From Deltaproteobacteria bacterium (GTDB lineage Bacteria > Myxococcota_A > Polyangia > Haliangiales > Haliangiaceae), in the NCBI GenBank assembly GCA_020630875.1, contig JAHDIH010000001.1, forward strand, positions 186,001 to 250,000: a stretch of DNA of 64,000 nt, given 5' to 3'. Both the position numbers and the translations under genes were made by a program. Below, piece by piece: positions 34,685-43,884 of this stretch. The notes under the pieces were generated by a model that was given only the letters and a program-made list of their open reading frames with translations, was not told where the DNA came from and did not search any database. The first letter of the stretch is position 1, and every line of letters starts with the position of its first letter.

Positions 34685-35722
34685 TCAGCTTTCACCTTTG
34701 GCATCTTCTTTTAGATCGGTAAGGCGTTCTTCAAGCTGTTCTTTCTTTTTGGCAAGATCTTCTTTGACCACTTCTTGTGGCTTATCTGCATCTTGTGGAG
34801 CCGTCGTAATTTCTTGGTCAATGGTACTGATTTCTTCTTGAATCTCGGCTATCTCTTGCGCCTTCTCAGCTTTGTCAAAGATTACGTTCTCAGGGGCAGT
34901 TTCTTCGGCCACAGGTTTGAGTTTTTTTCTGTCGGGTTTAGGGATGAAGACTTGAGTAGGAATCGGGCGTTGATTCATAAAGGCTGGCGAAACAATTTCG
35001 ATCCCGTTTCGATGAAGTTCATCAAGCATTTGTTTTCGCAACTCGGAACGGACCGATAGCAATTTGGAAACATCTTCCAACAATCCGTTGCATCGGTACA
35101 CGATAGAAAAGTCGCCGAGCTCAAGGACTCGCACAAAAGGAGACTTAAGTCCCGCTAGTTTGGCCGCCTTCAAAAGGTGTTCTTCTACGCGTTTCCAGCT
35201 AACGTCGTATCCTAGAGAAACTTCAGCCCAGATGATTGTTCCACTCTTTTGAATCGTAGTAATCGGGTTTGTAATCAAGTAGAGATTGGAGAGTGCCGTC
35301 AAATCTCGAAATTCGGTTTGAATCTCGGTACGCAACATTCCTGAGTCGGTGACGCGACCAAAGTGATTGTCCACCTGAATGAAGTCTCCAATCTTAAAAC
35401 CTCTGACTGTCTTCAACATTAACCCGGCCATCACGTTGCCGATGAATGTGGTCGAAGAAAGTGCGATGGTCGCTGTCACCAAGATACCAAAGAAGCTGAG
35501 TAACTCAGCTTGTTTCTCCGTGCTTATTGGTAACGATATTATTAGGGCTGCTGCCGTTGTAAGCATTGCAACAATGGTAAAAACGCGCCGCCACAGCTTG
35601 TACTTATGATCCGCTCTTATGGGAAATACAAAGCGTCGAACGAGTAATATCGTTACAGCACAGACAGTGAAAGTGACTATCGCCGGGACCCATGTGACGA
35701 CATAGTCGATGATGTGTTCCAT
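34685..35722 (-). CDS. Small-conductance mechanosensitive channel (MscS family)
   Basis: 345 aa. Three N-terminal membrane helices (residues ~8-28, 45-66, 75-105); the pore-lining TM3 contains FFGILVTATIALSSTTFIGNVMAGLML, followed by the MscS beta domain (RGFKIGDFIQVDNHFGRVTDSG, IPNS-like NLYLITNPITTIQ) and the alpha/beta vestibule. The last ~80 residues are an unusual, highly charged coiled-coil tail rich in Glu and Lys. Starts nine bases after the LtrA-Kir fusion gene ends, so the two are one transcription unit. Family role: releases solutes when membrane tension rises on osmotic downshock. Confidence 0.93.
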   Translation of the reverse strand: MEHIIDYVVTWVPAIVTFTVCAVTILLVRRFVFPIRADHKYKLWRRVFTIVAMLTTAAALIISLPISTEKQAELLSFFGILVTATIALSSTTFIGNVMAGLMLKTVRGFKIGDFIQVDNHFGRVTDSGMLRTEIQTEFRDLTALSNLYLITNPITTIQKSGTIIWAEVSLGYDVSWKRVEEHLLKAAKLAGLKSPFVRVLELGDFSIVYRCNGLLEDVSKLLSVRSELRKQMLDELHRNGIEIVSPAFMNQRPIPTQVFIPKPDRKKLKPVAEETAPENVIFDKAEKAQEIAEIQEEISTIDQEITTAPQDADKPQEVVKEDLAKKKEQLEERLTDLKEDAKGES

Positions 35723-35731
35723 ACTCTGACG

Positions 35732-37822
35732 TTACACGGCTTCGCTCAATTCCGCCAGCGGCTTCGTCTCGTGAAATTTGTGGTAATCGACTATGAAACG
35801 CCCATCAGGCAAGTGGCCTACTACGTCTTCGAACACACGGTTGTGCTGCAGGTGTTCGTGATAGTAGAGCTGGCGGGCATAAATGGTTTGGCCATAGGTC
35901 CCGTCGTGGCCGGTTAACGTAACGATGAAGTTCACAAGCTTGGACGATTCTAGGTTAGAGAAATCAATGCCGTGCAGCGGGCTACTTTCATCGATAGTGT
36001 GAAAAATACTCCAAGAGAGTGAGAACATTGGCGTATTGTCTCTCGCCAAGGGCAGGTCTACCAGTCTTCGTAAGTGTTGTCCTTCAGACGATACTTCGTC
36101 AAAAAGTGCAACTACAGCAACGGAAGCATCAATGATGTCATTTCCTCTGGCATTGCCCACTCTTAGTTGAAGGGTTGGCACACCGTTGTAGGGGCTAACA
36201 ACCATCGAATTGGTAAACAGAATGGTTTGTTTGGGACGAGAGGCTTTGGCAAATGTAATCCCCGTAGCCAAAGCGACGTAGAGAATTCCGACTGCTGCCT
36301 CGATGGTCACTATCATATTGCCGTAGTCGCTTGCAGGACTTAGAGCACCATAGCCGATGGTTGATATTGTTTGGACGCTAAAGAAGAAGGCGTCTGCGAA
36401 CGTTGGTGTATCGATTCCGGCGATAGCTCCTGGTTGCAAAAGGTAAAGTGACGCAAAAATGATGTTGATAAAAAGAAAGAGAAAACTAGCTACTACAAAA
36501 AATACTTTCCAGCTTCCTTCGATTAGGAAAAAGTATAAATCGCGTCGGTAGTCGGCTGGAGTTCCTTTGCGTACTGCAGTGCTGACGTCTTTACGATTAG
36601 AGGTTTCGGGGGCTTTAGCCGATTGGTGCGCACGGACTAGATCCGCAATGCTGGCATGTTCTTGATAGTCGTCTTTTAGCGGGGCTACGACCATATCAAT
36701 TAATACCTGAGCTACGCAGATTGCAACGGTGATTATTAAGAACCAAAGAGCTGACAAAGCGTTGGTTGCTGCGGGAATAGCAAGGAGTAAAAGCCCCGCG
36801 GCGAACTTTACATTGACGCGCAGACGGTCGGAAAGTTCTGCTTCTCGACGCTCAGTTACGGCATCGAGTAGTGACGTGCTAATAAATATCATTGCGATGG
36901 TTCCACACAGTAGCCATCGATAGGCAGAGGGAGCCGGATTTTCAAGTTCAAATAGTACTGCCTTTTTAATTGCGACTCCCGAAGCTGTGATTCCGATCTG
37001 TAATGGGAGGTGGGCGTAGAGCCAGATGATAGGGCTGATTCTATCATCTTTGATTTCACATTCTGCAACATCATCAAAGTACACCCACCAGATGCAACAA
37101 GTGATCATTAATATAAAGATGGCTTGTACTACCGCAGCCACACTGCTAACTCCGGAAAGTTCCGTTAGTACTTTTACAAAGGACTCTCCTAAAACGATCA
37201 TCGTCAAAAGGCCAAACCTTTCGGACAGATGTTCTCTGTCTGTGGGGTATTCCTCAGCGAGTTTTCGACTATGTTTTCTAAACGGGGCCAATATAATTTC
37301 TGCTAAGCCTAGCCCGCACATCCAGTAAGATAGCGGGGCAGGCAACAGGGCAGCACCCGCCCAAAGTAGTGCGCCTACCAGAAAAATCGTCCCCCAATAT
37401 CTGCTGTAGCTTCTACTTTCGACAACTTGCCACCATGCCCTAAAAAATAGTGCCGCAATCACTAACTGCGAAACCGCTACGCACAATATGAAGGGAATAT
37501 GTTTTCCCTGCAGCGCCATAGGTGCGGTAATCGCCATGGCGCCTACCGCAAACATCTGGGCAAATACCATCAGCCTATGGGTAAAGTCATCAATATTGAA
37601 GCGGTTGCAAAAGAAGCTAAATCCAGTCCAACCAAGCCACAGCGGAACAAACAAAATGCAAAAGCCAAGAAATCCGCCGAGAGATACTTGGTTGCTCAGT
37701 CCGTTCCCCAGTTGAATAAAGGCTGCAACGAAAATTAGATCGTAAAAAAGTTCAAGCCACGAAACACTTTTGGGAGCTACTGGAACGTGTAGTGTTGGAA
37801 CTTGAAACCAGCGACTTTTCAC
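35732..37822 (-). CDS. LtrA-like membrane domain fused to Kir-type potassium channel
   Basis: 696 aa, GTG start. Residues 1-~390 match the LtrA (low temperature requirement A) family: WLELFYDLIFVAAFIQLGNGL near the start, then multiple membrane helices and ERFGLLTMIVLGESFVKV. After a hydrophilic linker (~395-425) a second membrane unit begins with a slide-helix-like RRDLYFFLIEGSWKVFF; its two helices flank a pore loop with filter TISTIGYGALSP near residue 489. The last ~150 residues are an Ig-like beta domain (FTNSMVVSPYNGVPTLQLRV, ITLTGHDGTYGQTIYARQLY) as in bacterial Kir channels. Both halves are complete and the fused frame is uninterrupted. The MscS gene follows at nine bases; the GH113-like gene precedes at 32. 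Confidence 0.92.
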   Translation of the reverse strand: MKSRWFQVPTLHVPVAPKSVSWLELFYDLIFVAAFIQLGNGLSNQVSLGGFLGFCILFVPLWLGWTGFSFFCNRFNIDDFTHRLMVFAQMFAVGAMAITAPMALQGKHIPFILCVAVSQLVIAALFFRAWWQVVESRSYSRYWGTIFLVGALLWAGAALLPAPLSYWMCGLGLAEIILAPFRKHSRKLAEEYPTDREHLSERFGLLTMIVLGESFVKVLTELSGVSSVAAVVQAIFILMITCCIWWVYFDDVAECEIKDDRISPIIWLYAHLPLQIGITASGVAIKKAVLFELENPAPSAYRWLLCGTIAMIFISTSLLDAVTERREAELSDRLRVNVKFAAGLLLLAIPAATNALSALWFLIITVAICVAQVLIDMVVAPLKDDYQEHASIADLVRAHQSAKAPETSNRKDVSTAVRKGTPADYRRDLYFFLIEGSWKVFFVVASFLFLFINIIFASLYLLQPGAIAGIDTPTFADAFFFSVQTISTIGYGALSPASDYGNMIVTIEAAVGILYVALATGITFAKASRPKQTILFTNSMVVSPYNGVPTLQLRVGNARGNDIIDASVAVVALFDEVSSEGQHLRRLVDLPLARDNTPMFSLSWSIFHTIDESSPLHGIDFSNLESSKLVNFIVTLTGHDGTYGQTIYARQLYYHEHLQHNRVFEDVVGHLPDGRFIVDYHKFHETKPLAELSEAV

Positions 37823-37854
37823 TGTAGTTGGTTAGCACGCCCAGCGGATACTCT

Positions 37855-38901
37855 TCAATCTGACTGGGGAAGTTCCCACAGGGCGTAGGCGTCTTTGAGT
37901 ACGTTTTCTGCTGGTTTGCCGATAATATCAAAACCGTCAACATTCAATAGGGGCGACTTGTAGGTCATCCACGACATTGCACCATGAATCCGACTACTAG
38001 ACGTTACTTCCGAAAGCATTGCTTCGTAGGCTAGCGCTTGCTCTTCGGAATCGGGCGAGCCGGGATCTACCCACCATGGTGTCATCGTGGTTCCGTCCCG
38101 GTCTTGGTAGCCAAACTCGGTGAGTAGTACTTGTTTTCCTTGCCTGTCGGCGAGTTCTTCGAGTTTGGTAACCCATTGCTGGTTCGCAAGTTTCAATTCT
38201 TCTAATGTTGGTTGCCTTGAGGAAGACACCGGCCAATAGGCGTCAACGCCAATGAAATCCAATTCGGTCCAAAACGGCACTGAATTGATATTGTCCCAGT
38301 TGGCTGCATAGACGATTGGCCCATCGTAACGTTCTTTGACCGTTCGAATGATAAGCTGCCACTCTGGGCGACTCACGGTCTGTTTCAATTCTGTGCCGAT
38401 CACAAGTAAGTCGGCATCGAGTTCGTTTGCAAGTTCAGAATATTCTGCAATGTAGTGCCGGTAGTTTTCAAACCAGATGGTCCAATCGGTTTCGTTTCGC
38501 ATCGAGATCGTTCCGCGCCATTCTTCGTTGGTCAGGTCGATATGGGGTTTGATCACAAACCTCATTCCTCTTCGTTTAGCCTCTGCCGCAATCGCTCGGA
38601 TGGAATCGTTGGTAGGGGTCCTTCCGGTACGAGCAAACGACGGTTGCCTTCGATCAGGTTGGTACCATGTCGCAATCACGGACACGGTGTTCATGTGGTT
38701 GTCTTGGAGGCTCCCCAAGACGTTGGCAATTTGTGGGTCAGCGTAACCTTCTGCGTCCCACGTGGTAACGATACTTCCTTTGAATGGCTCACTTATTGTG
38801 TGACCTGCATCTTCTTTGGGCTGGCTTGCATCTGCCGAATTTTCAAGAGGAGCGTGGTTCGCGTTGCATCCGGCAAGAATTATCAGGAGAAAGCGAATCA
38901 C
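37855..38901 (-). CDS. GH113-like glycoside hydrolase lipoprotein
   Basis: 348 aa; ATG start, lipoprotein signal (LLIILAGC). The mature part is a TIM-barrel with the GH113/TIM-barrel-like pattern: MNTVSVIATWYQPD, GMRFVIKPHIDL, DLLVIGTELKQT (general acid Glu), DFIGVDAYWPV and QVLLTEFGYQDRDG (nucleophile Glu). GH113 enzymes act on beta-mannan-type glycans, but substrate prediction is not safe. Member of a same-strand run with the VWA protein upstream (71 bases) and the LtrA-Kir gene downstream (32 bases). Confidence 0.85.
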   Translation of the reverse strand: MIRFLLIILAGCNANHAPLENSADASQPKEDAGHTISEPFKGSIVTTWDAEGYADPQIANVLGSLQDNHMNTVSVIATWYQPDRRQPSFARTGRTPTNDSIRAIAAEAKRRGMRFVIKPHIDLTNEEWRGTISMRNETDWTIWFENYRHYIAEYSELANELDADLLVIGTELKQTVSRPEWQLIIRTVKERYDGPIVYAANWDNINSVPFWTELDFIGVDAYWPVSSSRQPTLEELKLANQQWVTKLEELADRQGKQVLLTEFGYQDRDGTTMTPWWVDPGSPDSEEQALAYEAMLSEVTSSSRIHGAMSWMTYKSPLLNVDGFDIIGKPAENVLKDAYALWELPQSD

Positions 38902-38972
38902 TTGAGTGGGACTGTATCAGCGCACGGCGCATTCTCCAAGCTTGAAAAAATGACTTGCCGCGACAAAGCATG

Positions 38973-40076
38973 TCAGTTTGGTGCGAAGTTGCATCCAAAA
39001 ACGACATCTACTTTTTCTACGCCTTGATTTCTAAGACTTTCACAGGTTGTTTGATCAAATACGATTTCATTGGTCGTGTCGTCGTAGCTCCAACCACTAG
39101 GAACCTCGGTTCCATCAGCGTAGATAAATATCGAGCTGGCAGATGGGGCCGCATCGGACAGTGCGAACCTGCAGGGGAGGGCGTCTTCGAAAACCGACTC
39201 AAGGGCAGCAACCATAGAGCTCTGATCGGTAGCCTGCAGCGCTTGCCCGGTGCCCCCTTGATTGGCGATCGTATTGAGTGTGGCGGTATTGGCGCTGGCT
39301 GTAAAAGCGATACTGAAAATGTTGACGCCTTGTTGCGTATGAATCTGCATGGCGCTATCCCCTGGAGGGTTGCCGCCACCGCAAGATTCGCCGCCATCGC
39401 TAATGAAGATCATATTGTTTTCTCCTTGAGACGCCACGGCGTAGCTGTTCGCGTAAACGGCAGACATAGTTGCGGCAATCGGAGTGCTTCCCGAACCGTA
39501 TTGAGGGGGCAGTGAGGCAAGCGAGGCTCGAATGTTATTGCCATTGTTTGCTGCAATCGATACTTGTGGAGCGCCAACGCCGCAGGTTGCATCATTGGGA
39601 AACATCATCAATCCCATGTTCGCACGAGTTTCGAAGTTGGTAAGAATTTGATCTATCGCTCCGGTAGCTTCTTGCCAACGATTTTCTCTGTCCATACTTC
39701 CTGAGCGATCTAGTACCAACAGGAAATTAGGCGGTACCGCTTGCGCTTCGACTACCTCACTGTCGCAACCACAGATTCCTTCTTGGCCGTCGTCTACGTA
39801 GCATTCTTGTCCGGCGGGACATTGGTCGTCGGTGATGCAAGGCGTGCCGGTCGCGCCGTATTCGCAGAAGCCGCTGGCATTACAATAGGCTTGAAGACCG
39901 CAATCCTCGTGCTGAGTGCATGGCAAGTCCCCTTCGCAAACGTCGTCGTTACAAAACTCGCCAAAAGGGCAGTCTAGGTTGGATTGGCACGCGTTTTTGT
40001 TTTCGTCTCCGTCCGCTCCAGGCATGGACGGTCCGCAAGCGCAAAAAATCAAAACTGCTGTAATCGTACGAAACAT
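38973..40076 (-). CDS. VWA-domain lipoprotein with Cys-rich EGF-like modules
   Basis: 367 aa from the ATG at 40076, giving a short lipoprotein signal (LIFCAC). Residues ~25-95 are three Cys-rich modules of the pattern CxxxxDCPxGxFCNxxxC typical of secreted myxobacterial proteins. Residues ~110-290 are a von Willebrand factor A domain with MIDAS residues in LVLDRSGSM and a downstream GSTPIAATM and FISDGGESC. The C-terminal region is beta-rich with cysteines (FDQTTCESL, VFGCNF). Function likely in surface adhesion or binding; no partner is evident. Confidence 0.9.
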   Translation of the reverse strand: MFRTITAVLIFCACGPSMPGADGDENKNACQSNLDCPFGEFCNDDVCEGDLPCTQHEDCGLQAYCNASGFCEYGATGTPCITDDQCPAGQECYVDDGQEGICGCDSEVVEAQAVPPNFLLVLDRSGSMDRENRWQEATGAIDQILTNFETRANMGLMMFPNDATCGVGAPQVSIAANNGNNIRASLASLPPQYGSGSTPIAATMSAVYANSYAVASQGENNMIFISDGGESCGGGNPPGDSAMQIHTQQGVNIFSIAFTASANTATLNTIANQGGTGQALQATDQSSMVAALESVFEDALPCRFALSDAAPSASSIFIYADGTEVPSGWSYDDTTNEIVFDQTTCESLRNQGVEKVDVVFGCNFAPN

Positions 40077-40115
40077 TACGACAGTGTAAGCCAACTTAAG
40101 AAAAAGTGAATAGAA

Positions 40116-40625
40116 TTATTGGTCCGTCAGCACTTTGATGATTTGTGTACTGATTCCCATAGCTTGCCCTGTCATAGGATTCGCTGGGTCGCAAAACAAG
40201 GCGCATCCTGCGTAGCCATAACCGGGGCCGCGTTTCGTTTTTGAGTACACATAACCTCCTGCGTCATGAAGTACGCTGTGTTGGTCTAGCGCTAAAACCA
40301 TGTCTCGGACCAACCTACTTTTTTCAGGTAACAGTTGATCTGCTGCCAAAGGCGCAGCGATCTTTGCGACCTCCATTACTACGGTGAACCAGGAACAACC
40401 GGGACCGGTCATCCCGCCACAGGTTTCTTCATCTATGGCGACGTCTCCACTCAGCGCACCGTTGTTAATTGCGCTGTTTTTTTCAACGGCCTTCGCGAAT
40501 CGTCGCTTGGTGCGGAGCACTTTCAATAGTCCTTTGGCTGCTCCCATTGCGACTTTCTTAGTTGTTGATTCTTCGGCGTTTACCACGTTCGGTAGAGCTA
40601 GAAGGACGACTAGAATAAAGCGCAT
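40116..40625 (-). CDS. Secreted protein of unknown function, 169 aa
   Basis: Not recognised. An ATG start with a signal peptide (FILVVLLALPNVVNA) leads a basic helix region (residues 25-55) and then a Cys-containing part with GGMTGPGCSWF and YAGCALFCDP, presumably disulfide-bonded in the periplasm. The gene ends 39 bases before the VWA gene and may be the first gene of the minus-strand run that continues to mscS. Confidence 0.75.
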   Translation of the reverse strand: MRFILVVLLALPNVVNAEESTTKKVAMGAAKGLLKVLRTKRRFAKAVEKNSAINNGALSGDVAIDEETCGGMTGPGCSWFTVVMEVAKIAAPLAADQLLPEKSRLVRDMVLALDQHSVLHDAGGYVYSKTKRGPGYGYAGCALFCDPANPMTGQAMGISTQIIKVLTDQ

Positions 40626-40775
40626 CCCTTAGTTTAAGATGCGTTCCGGGGGAATTCAAGGGCACTAGCTGGGACGTGGAAGTTCTTCATTGATTGCCAC
40701 CCTTTGCCGCTACCCGCCCTAGAAAAACGGACTCGATTTGCGGACAATGCAAGATCAATTGTGCGACGCTGCGGC

Positions 40776-42266
40776 ATGAAGACCACGCGATACCGGTTAG
40801 AGTCGACGACTGCGGTGCTTCTGTTGAGTGGTGCCGCGCTCACTTTGTTCTGGACTATTTACAGTTTCTCAGACCTCCCATACTTTCCGTTTTCCCCAGG
40901 AACCATTGTCGACGCAGTCCCAGCAATGGCGGGTCTGATGGCGGCCGTATTTGGAATCATCCTGACCGTGGTAAGTATTGTTGTTCAACTTGCTGCCAAT
41001 CGCTACTCGGGAGTGACGCGACTATTCATACTAAACCGTTTCAACATTTTGGTGATGTCCTACTACGTCGTAGTTTGCATTTTTGGCGTGTGGTTGTCGC
41101 TGTCTGTGACCGCGACGAAAGCCCCGCAAGAAGCAATATTCGCGATGTTAGTAATGACTACCTTAGGACTGGCCATTACGCTGCCGTATTTTGCGTTTGT
41201 ATTTCGTTTTTTGGAACCAAGAAATATTATTCGCCGGATCCAACGAAAAGGGGCGGCAAAGATTATCAAAGCGAATCGTGAGGATTCACAAAGAAGTTTT
41301 GTTCGATCGATTGTACGTCTCACTGACATCGGAGGAAATTCACTCGCCATTCGTGACAAAGGCCTTGCTAGCGCTGCGGTCGACTCTTTGCGTGATTTGT
41401 CACTTACGGTCTCAGAGCAAAAAGACGCGTTGGAAGATACATGGTTCTCTCTAAGTAAGAAAACCGCTTCGGACCCAGACTTTGTAGCGATGGACGAAGA
41501 GTCAAAGCAGGCCTTAGTAGACAATCAAGTTTGGACCGAATGGAAGGTCCTCCGGGCCTATCTAGGCATTTTTCGCGATGCCATGAAGCCCATGCCCGAT
41601 TTAAATTACTTACTTGCGATCAATACTCGTTATATTGGTGCCAACGCCATTGCGAGGGGCGACAAAGCGTTAGTTGATATTGTAATTCGCTTTTTCAATT
41701 CCTATCTGCGCGTCGCAATTACTCAAAAAGAGGTACGAGTTGCTTACAACGTTCTCAATCAATATCGCATTTTTATAGAGAAACTAATTGACGCAGAATT
41801 GTACGAACGGGCAACTCGTGCAGCAGAACACCTTAAGTATTACGGGCACGTAAGCTACGAAAACAAACTTTGGTTTGTTACTGAAACGGTGGCTTACGAT
41901 ATTTCCTCTCTGTGCATTTACGCTCATGAAAAATCACCATCTGCAGAACCTGAACTTCTGTCGTTCCTTCTTGACTTAGACAGACCATTAGAGGAGGTAG
42001 AACAAGAGAAGGGACTGCTTGGCGTCCGAAAAGCGCAAGTCAAGTTAGCGGTTTACTACATAGAAAACAAAGCAGAGGAGCTAGCCAAGAAAATTGCGGA
42101 TGATATGCGAGATGAGCCGAAACAACGACTGCAGCTGATTGAAGAACATCTGTCTCGGGTCCATAGCAAAGATTTTTGGGAGATAATCGATCGCGGACGG
42201 AATTTCGAGTACCTCCCGGAGGAAGAGCGCAAACATTTGCCGACGTATTTTTCTTGGGTCCACTAA
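40776..42266 (+). CDS. DUF2254-like membrane protein
   Basis: 496 aa from the ATG at 40776; an ATG at 40704 would add a charged stretch with no obvious ribosome site. Four membrane helices cluster at the N-terminus (around residues 9-32, 47-69, 86-105 and 113-135), the second reading AVFGIILTVVSIVVQLAANR, the conserved core of the DUF2254 predicted membrane protein family. The large C-terminal domain is cytoplasmic and helical, with TPR-like spacing. No biochemical function is known for the family. Confidence 0.8.
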   Translation: MKTTRYRLESTTAVLLLSGAALTLFWTIYSFSDLPYFPFSPGTIVDAVPAMAGLMAAVFGIILTVVSIVVQLAANRYSGVTRLFILNRFNILVMSYYVVVCIFGVWLSLSVTATKAPQEAIFAMLVMTTLGLAITLPYFAFVFRFLEPRNIIRRIQRKGAAKIIKANREDSQRSFVRSIVRLTDIGGNSLAIRDKGLASAAVDSLRDLSLTVSEQKDALEDTWFSLSKKTASDPDFVAMDEESKQALVDNQVWTEWKVLRAYLGIFRDAMKPMPDLNYLLAINTRYIGANAIARGDKALVDIVIRFFNSYLRVAITQKEVRVAYNVLNQYRIFIEKLIDAELYERATRAAEHLKYYGHVSYENKLWFVTETVAYDISSLCIYAHEKSPSAEPELLSFLLDLDRPLEEVEQEKGLLGVRKAQVKLAVYYIENKAEELAKKIADDMRDEPKQRLQLIEEHLSRVHSKDFWEIIDRGRNFEYLPEEERKHLPTYFSWVH

Positions 42267-42431
42267 TCGAGTGGTTCATGCGAACCGTCTCTTTGGCTTG
42301 AAAATGTAAGTCAGAGGACAACTTCTCAAACTCCTAATTGTCATCATTTCGCGACACATTTCTCTTAGAAATTGCAAGAAAAGACGACTCACTTGTTACG
42401 AATCTGAGACTTCGGTAGTCAAATCACCATC

Positions 42432-43058
42432 GTGAAGAGTCAGAGTAGATTATTCTTGCCCGCAGTGGCGCTGGTGGTCGTGGGGTGCAAGCAAGCACCA
42501 GCGAACGTTGAAGCACCAAAAGAGATTGCCGCTGCTCCGGCGGTAACCACCGCAACCATTTCAGACGCACTGAAAACCGATTTAGAGTCGTCCGCTGACG
42601 GTAGCTACGTTTCCGCTGCGGTAGTGGCTAGTGGGGACCCTTTTGCCGCCAAGTTTTCTGGCGTCTCGGGAGGCTGGGTTGCGACCACGCAGTCCGGAGA
42701 GTTTGCGGTGCCAGCGGCTTCAGTCGACACAGGAATCGCAGCTCGAAACGGACACGCCAATACGAAATACCTAAAGTCCGGAGAGTTTGACACTATTACA
42801 TTCTCTTTAACGGACGTGGTGCTTAGTGAGCCAGAGCATCCTTCCATGAGCGCCGTAAGCTTCGAAGGTGCGGTCGGCATAGTGGGCGGCAAAAGCAACG
42901 TCTCTGGCGTCGGCACACTTACGAAGACCGACGGAGGCTATCAGTTTGAAGGAAAGTTTGACTTCGATGTTTTGGGGTCCAAACTCGAGCTAGGGGATTT
43001 GTTTGATAAGTCTGTACTACCAATCACGGTAGTTTTAGAACTAAAAGAAAAGGAATAG
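42432..43058 (+). CDS. YceI-like lipoprotein (copy 1)
   Basis: 208 aa, GTG start, lipoprotein signal (LVVVGC). After a Pro/Ala-rich linker the mature part follows the YceI lipocalin-like beta-barrel pattern: SVDTGIAARNGHANTKYLKS (compare the family phrase D-x-H-x-x-x-x-F-x-D) then FDTITFSLTDVVL. YceI proteins bind isoprenoid-like lipids in the periplasm; ligand here unknown. Three bases separate it from its paralogue. Confidence 0.82.
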   Translation: MKSQSRLFLPAVALVVVGCKQAPANVEAPKEIAAAPAVTTATISDALKTDLESSADGSYVSAAVVASGDPFAAKFSGVSGGWVATTQSGEFAVPAASVDTGIAARNGHANTKYLKSGEFDTITFSLTDVVLSEPEHPSMSAVSFEGAVGIVGGKSNVSGVGTLTKTDGGYQFEGKFDFDVLGSKLELGDLFDKSVLPITVVLELKEKE

Positions 43059-43061
43059 AAA

Positions 43062-43697
43062 ATGAAGAGTTTATTATTAGCAATCGTAATTGGTGCAGGG
43101 TTCACTGCATGTAACAAAGACACTGAGATCAAAGCAGCCAACCCATGCGCTGCCAATCCGTGTGCAGCCAACCCATGTGGCGCGAATCCATGTGCCGCCA
43201 AAGACGCGATGACCGAAGAGTTCATTCACGTACTCGCAGCTCATACCGACCCCACCAAGCAAGCGGGAGATCCTGTGGTAGTTAATTTCCCTGATTATCA
43301 GGTAGAAAGTGCCGATTTCAATCCGGCCGATCTCACTGGTGGCTCAGTGAAGCTTACCGTCAGCATTGGTTCGCTAAAAAGTGGCGTAGATGCTCGGGAT
43401 AAGCATTTGAATGCGGCGGATCTTCTAGATTCGGCAAATTTTGCTAGCGCGATCGTATCGGTTTCAGATATCGCGAAAAAGGAAGACATGCATTATGCAG
43501 GAAAGATGACTATTGAGTATCGAGGAAAAATTACGCAAACGGACATCGAGTTCAAACAACTCGGAGCTCAAGAAGATAGAGCGTTAGTTCACTTGAAAGC
43601 GCCTCTTTCTCTGAGCGACTTTGGCGTGGGCAATGCTGGTGGAGCCATCAGCAGTGATCTTACGCTTGAAGCCAAAGTTTGGATTCAAAAGAAGTAA
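43062..43697 (+). CDS. YceI-like lipoprotein with NPCA repeat (copy 2)
   Basis: 211 aa, ATG with AAAGGAA that overlaps the previous stop. Lipoprotein signal (GAGFTACNKD) is followed by ANPCAANPCAANPCGANPC: four copies of A/G-x-NPC at residues 24-43, giving a cysteine every five residues. The rest is again YceI-like (GSLKSGVDARDKHLNAADLL). The NPC spacer is likely a surface tether or metal/disulfide element; this is inference. A strong terminator follows 21 bases later, so the pair is one transcript. Confidence 0.85.
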   Translation: MKSLLLAIVIGAGFTACNKDTEIKAANPCAANPCAANPCGANPCAAKDAMTEEFIHVLAAHTDPTKQAGDPVVVNFPDYQVESADFNPADLTGGSVKLTVSIGSLKSGVDARDKHLNAADLLDSANFASAIVSVSDIAKKEDMHYAGKMTIEYRGKITQTDIEFKQLGAQEDRALVHLKAPLSLSDFGVGNAGGAISSDLTLEAKVWIQKK

Positions 43698-43718
43698 CGA
43701 AAGAGATCGACTCGAAAG

Positions 43719-43743
43719 GCCGCTCTCCGGAGCGGCTTTTTTT
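43719..43743 (+). terminator. Rho-independent terminator of the YceI pair
   Basis: A perfect 7-bp stem GCCGCTC/GAGCGGC with loop TCCG, followed directly by seven T residues. Confidence 0.93.
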
Positions 43744-43773
43744 GTTGAAAATATTGCCCGTATCACAAAAAAC

Positions 43774-43797
43774 AAAAAACGCCGGTTGAACCGGCGC
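43774..43797 (-). terminator. Rho-independent terminator of tRNA-Gly
   Basis: On the minus strand the stem GCCGG/CCGGC with TTCAA loop is followed by TTTTTTG. It lies just 3' of the tRNA gene, and 30 bases from the oppositely oriented terminator of the YceI genes. Confidence 0.88.
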
Positions 43798-43798
43798 T

Positions 43799-43873
<75 letters not shown>

Positions 43874-43884
43874 TGAGGAGACAG

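Noticed and set aside
42268-42300. Weak hairpin GGTTC/GAACC after the DUF2254-like gene
   Set aside because: Five-bp stem followed by only a short T-rich stretch; too weak to call a terminator.
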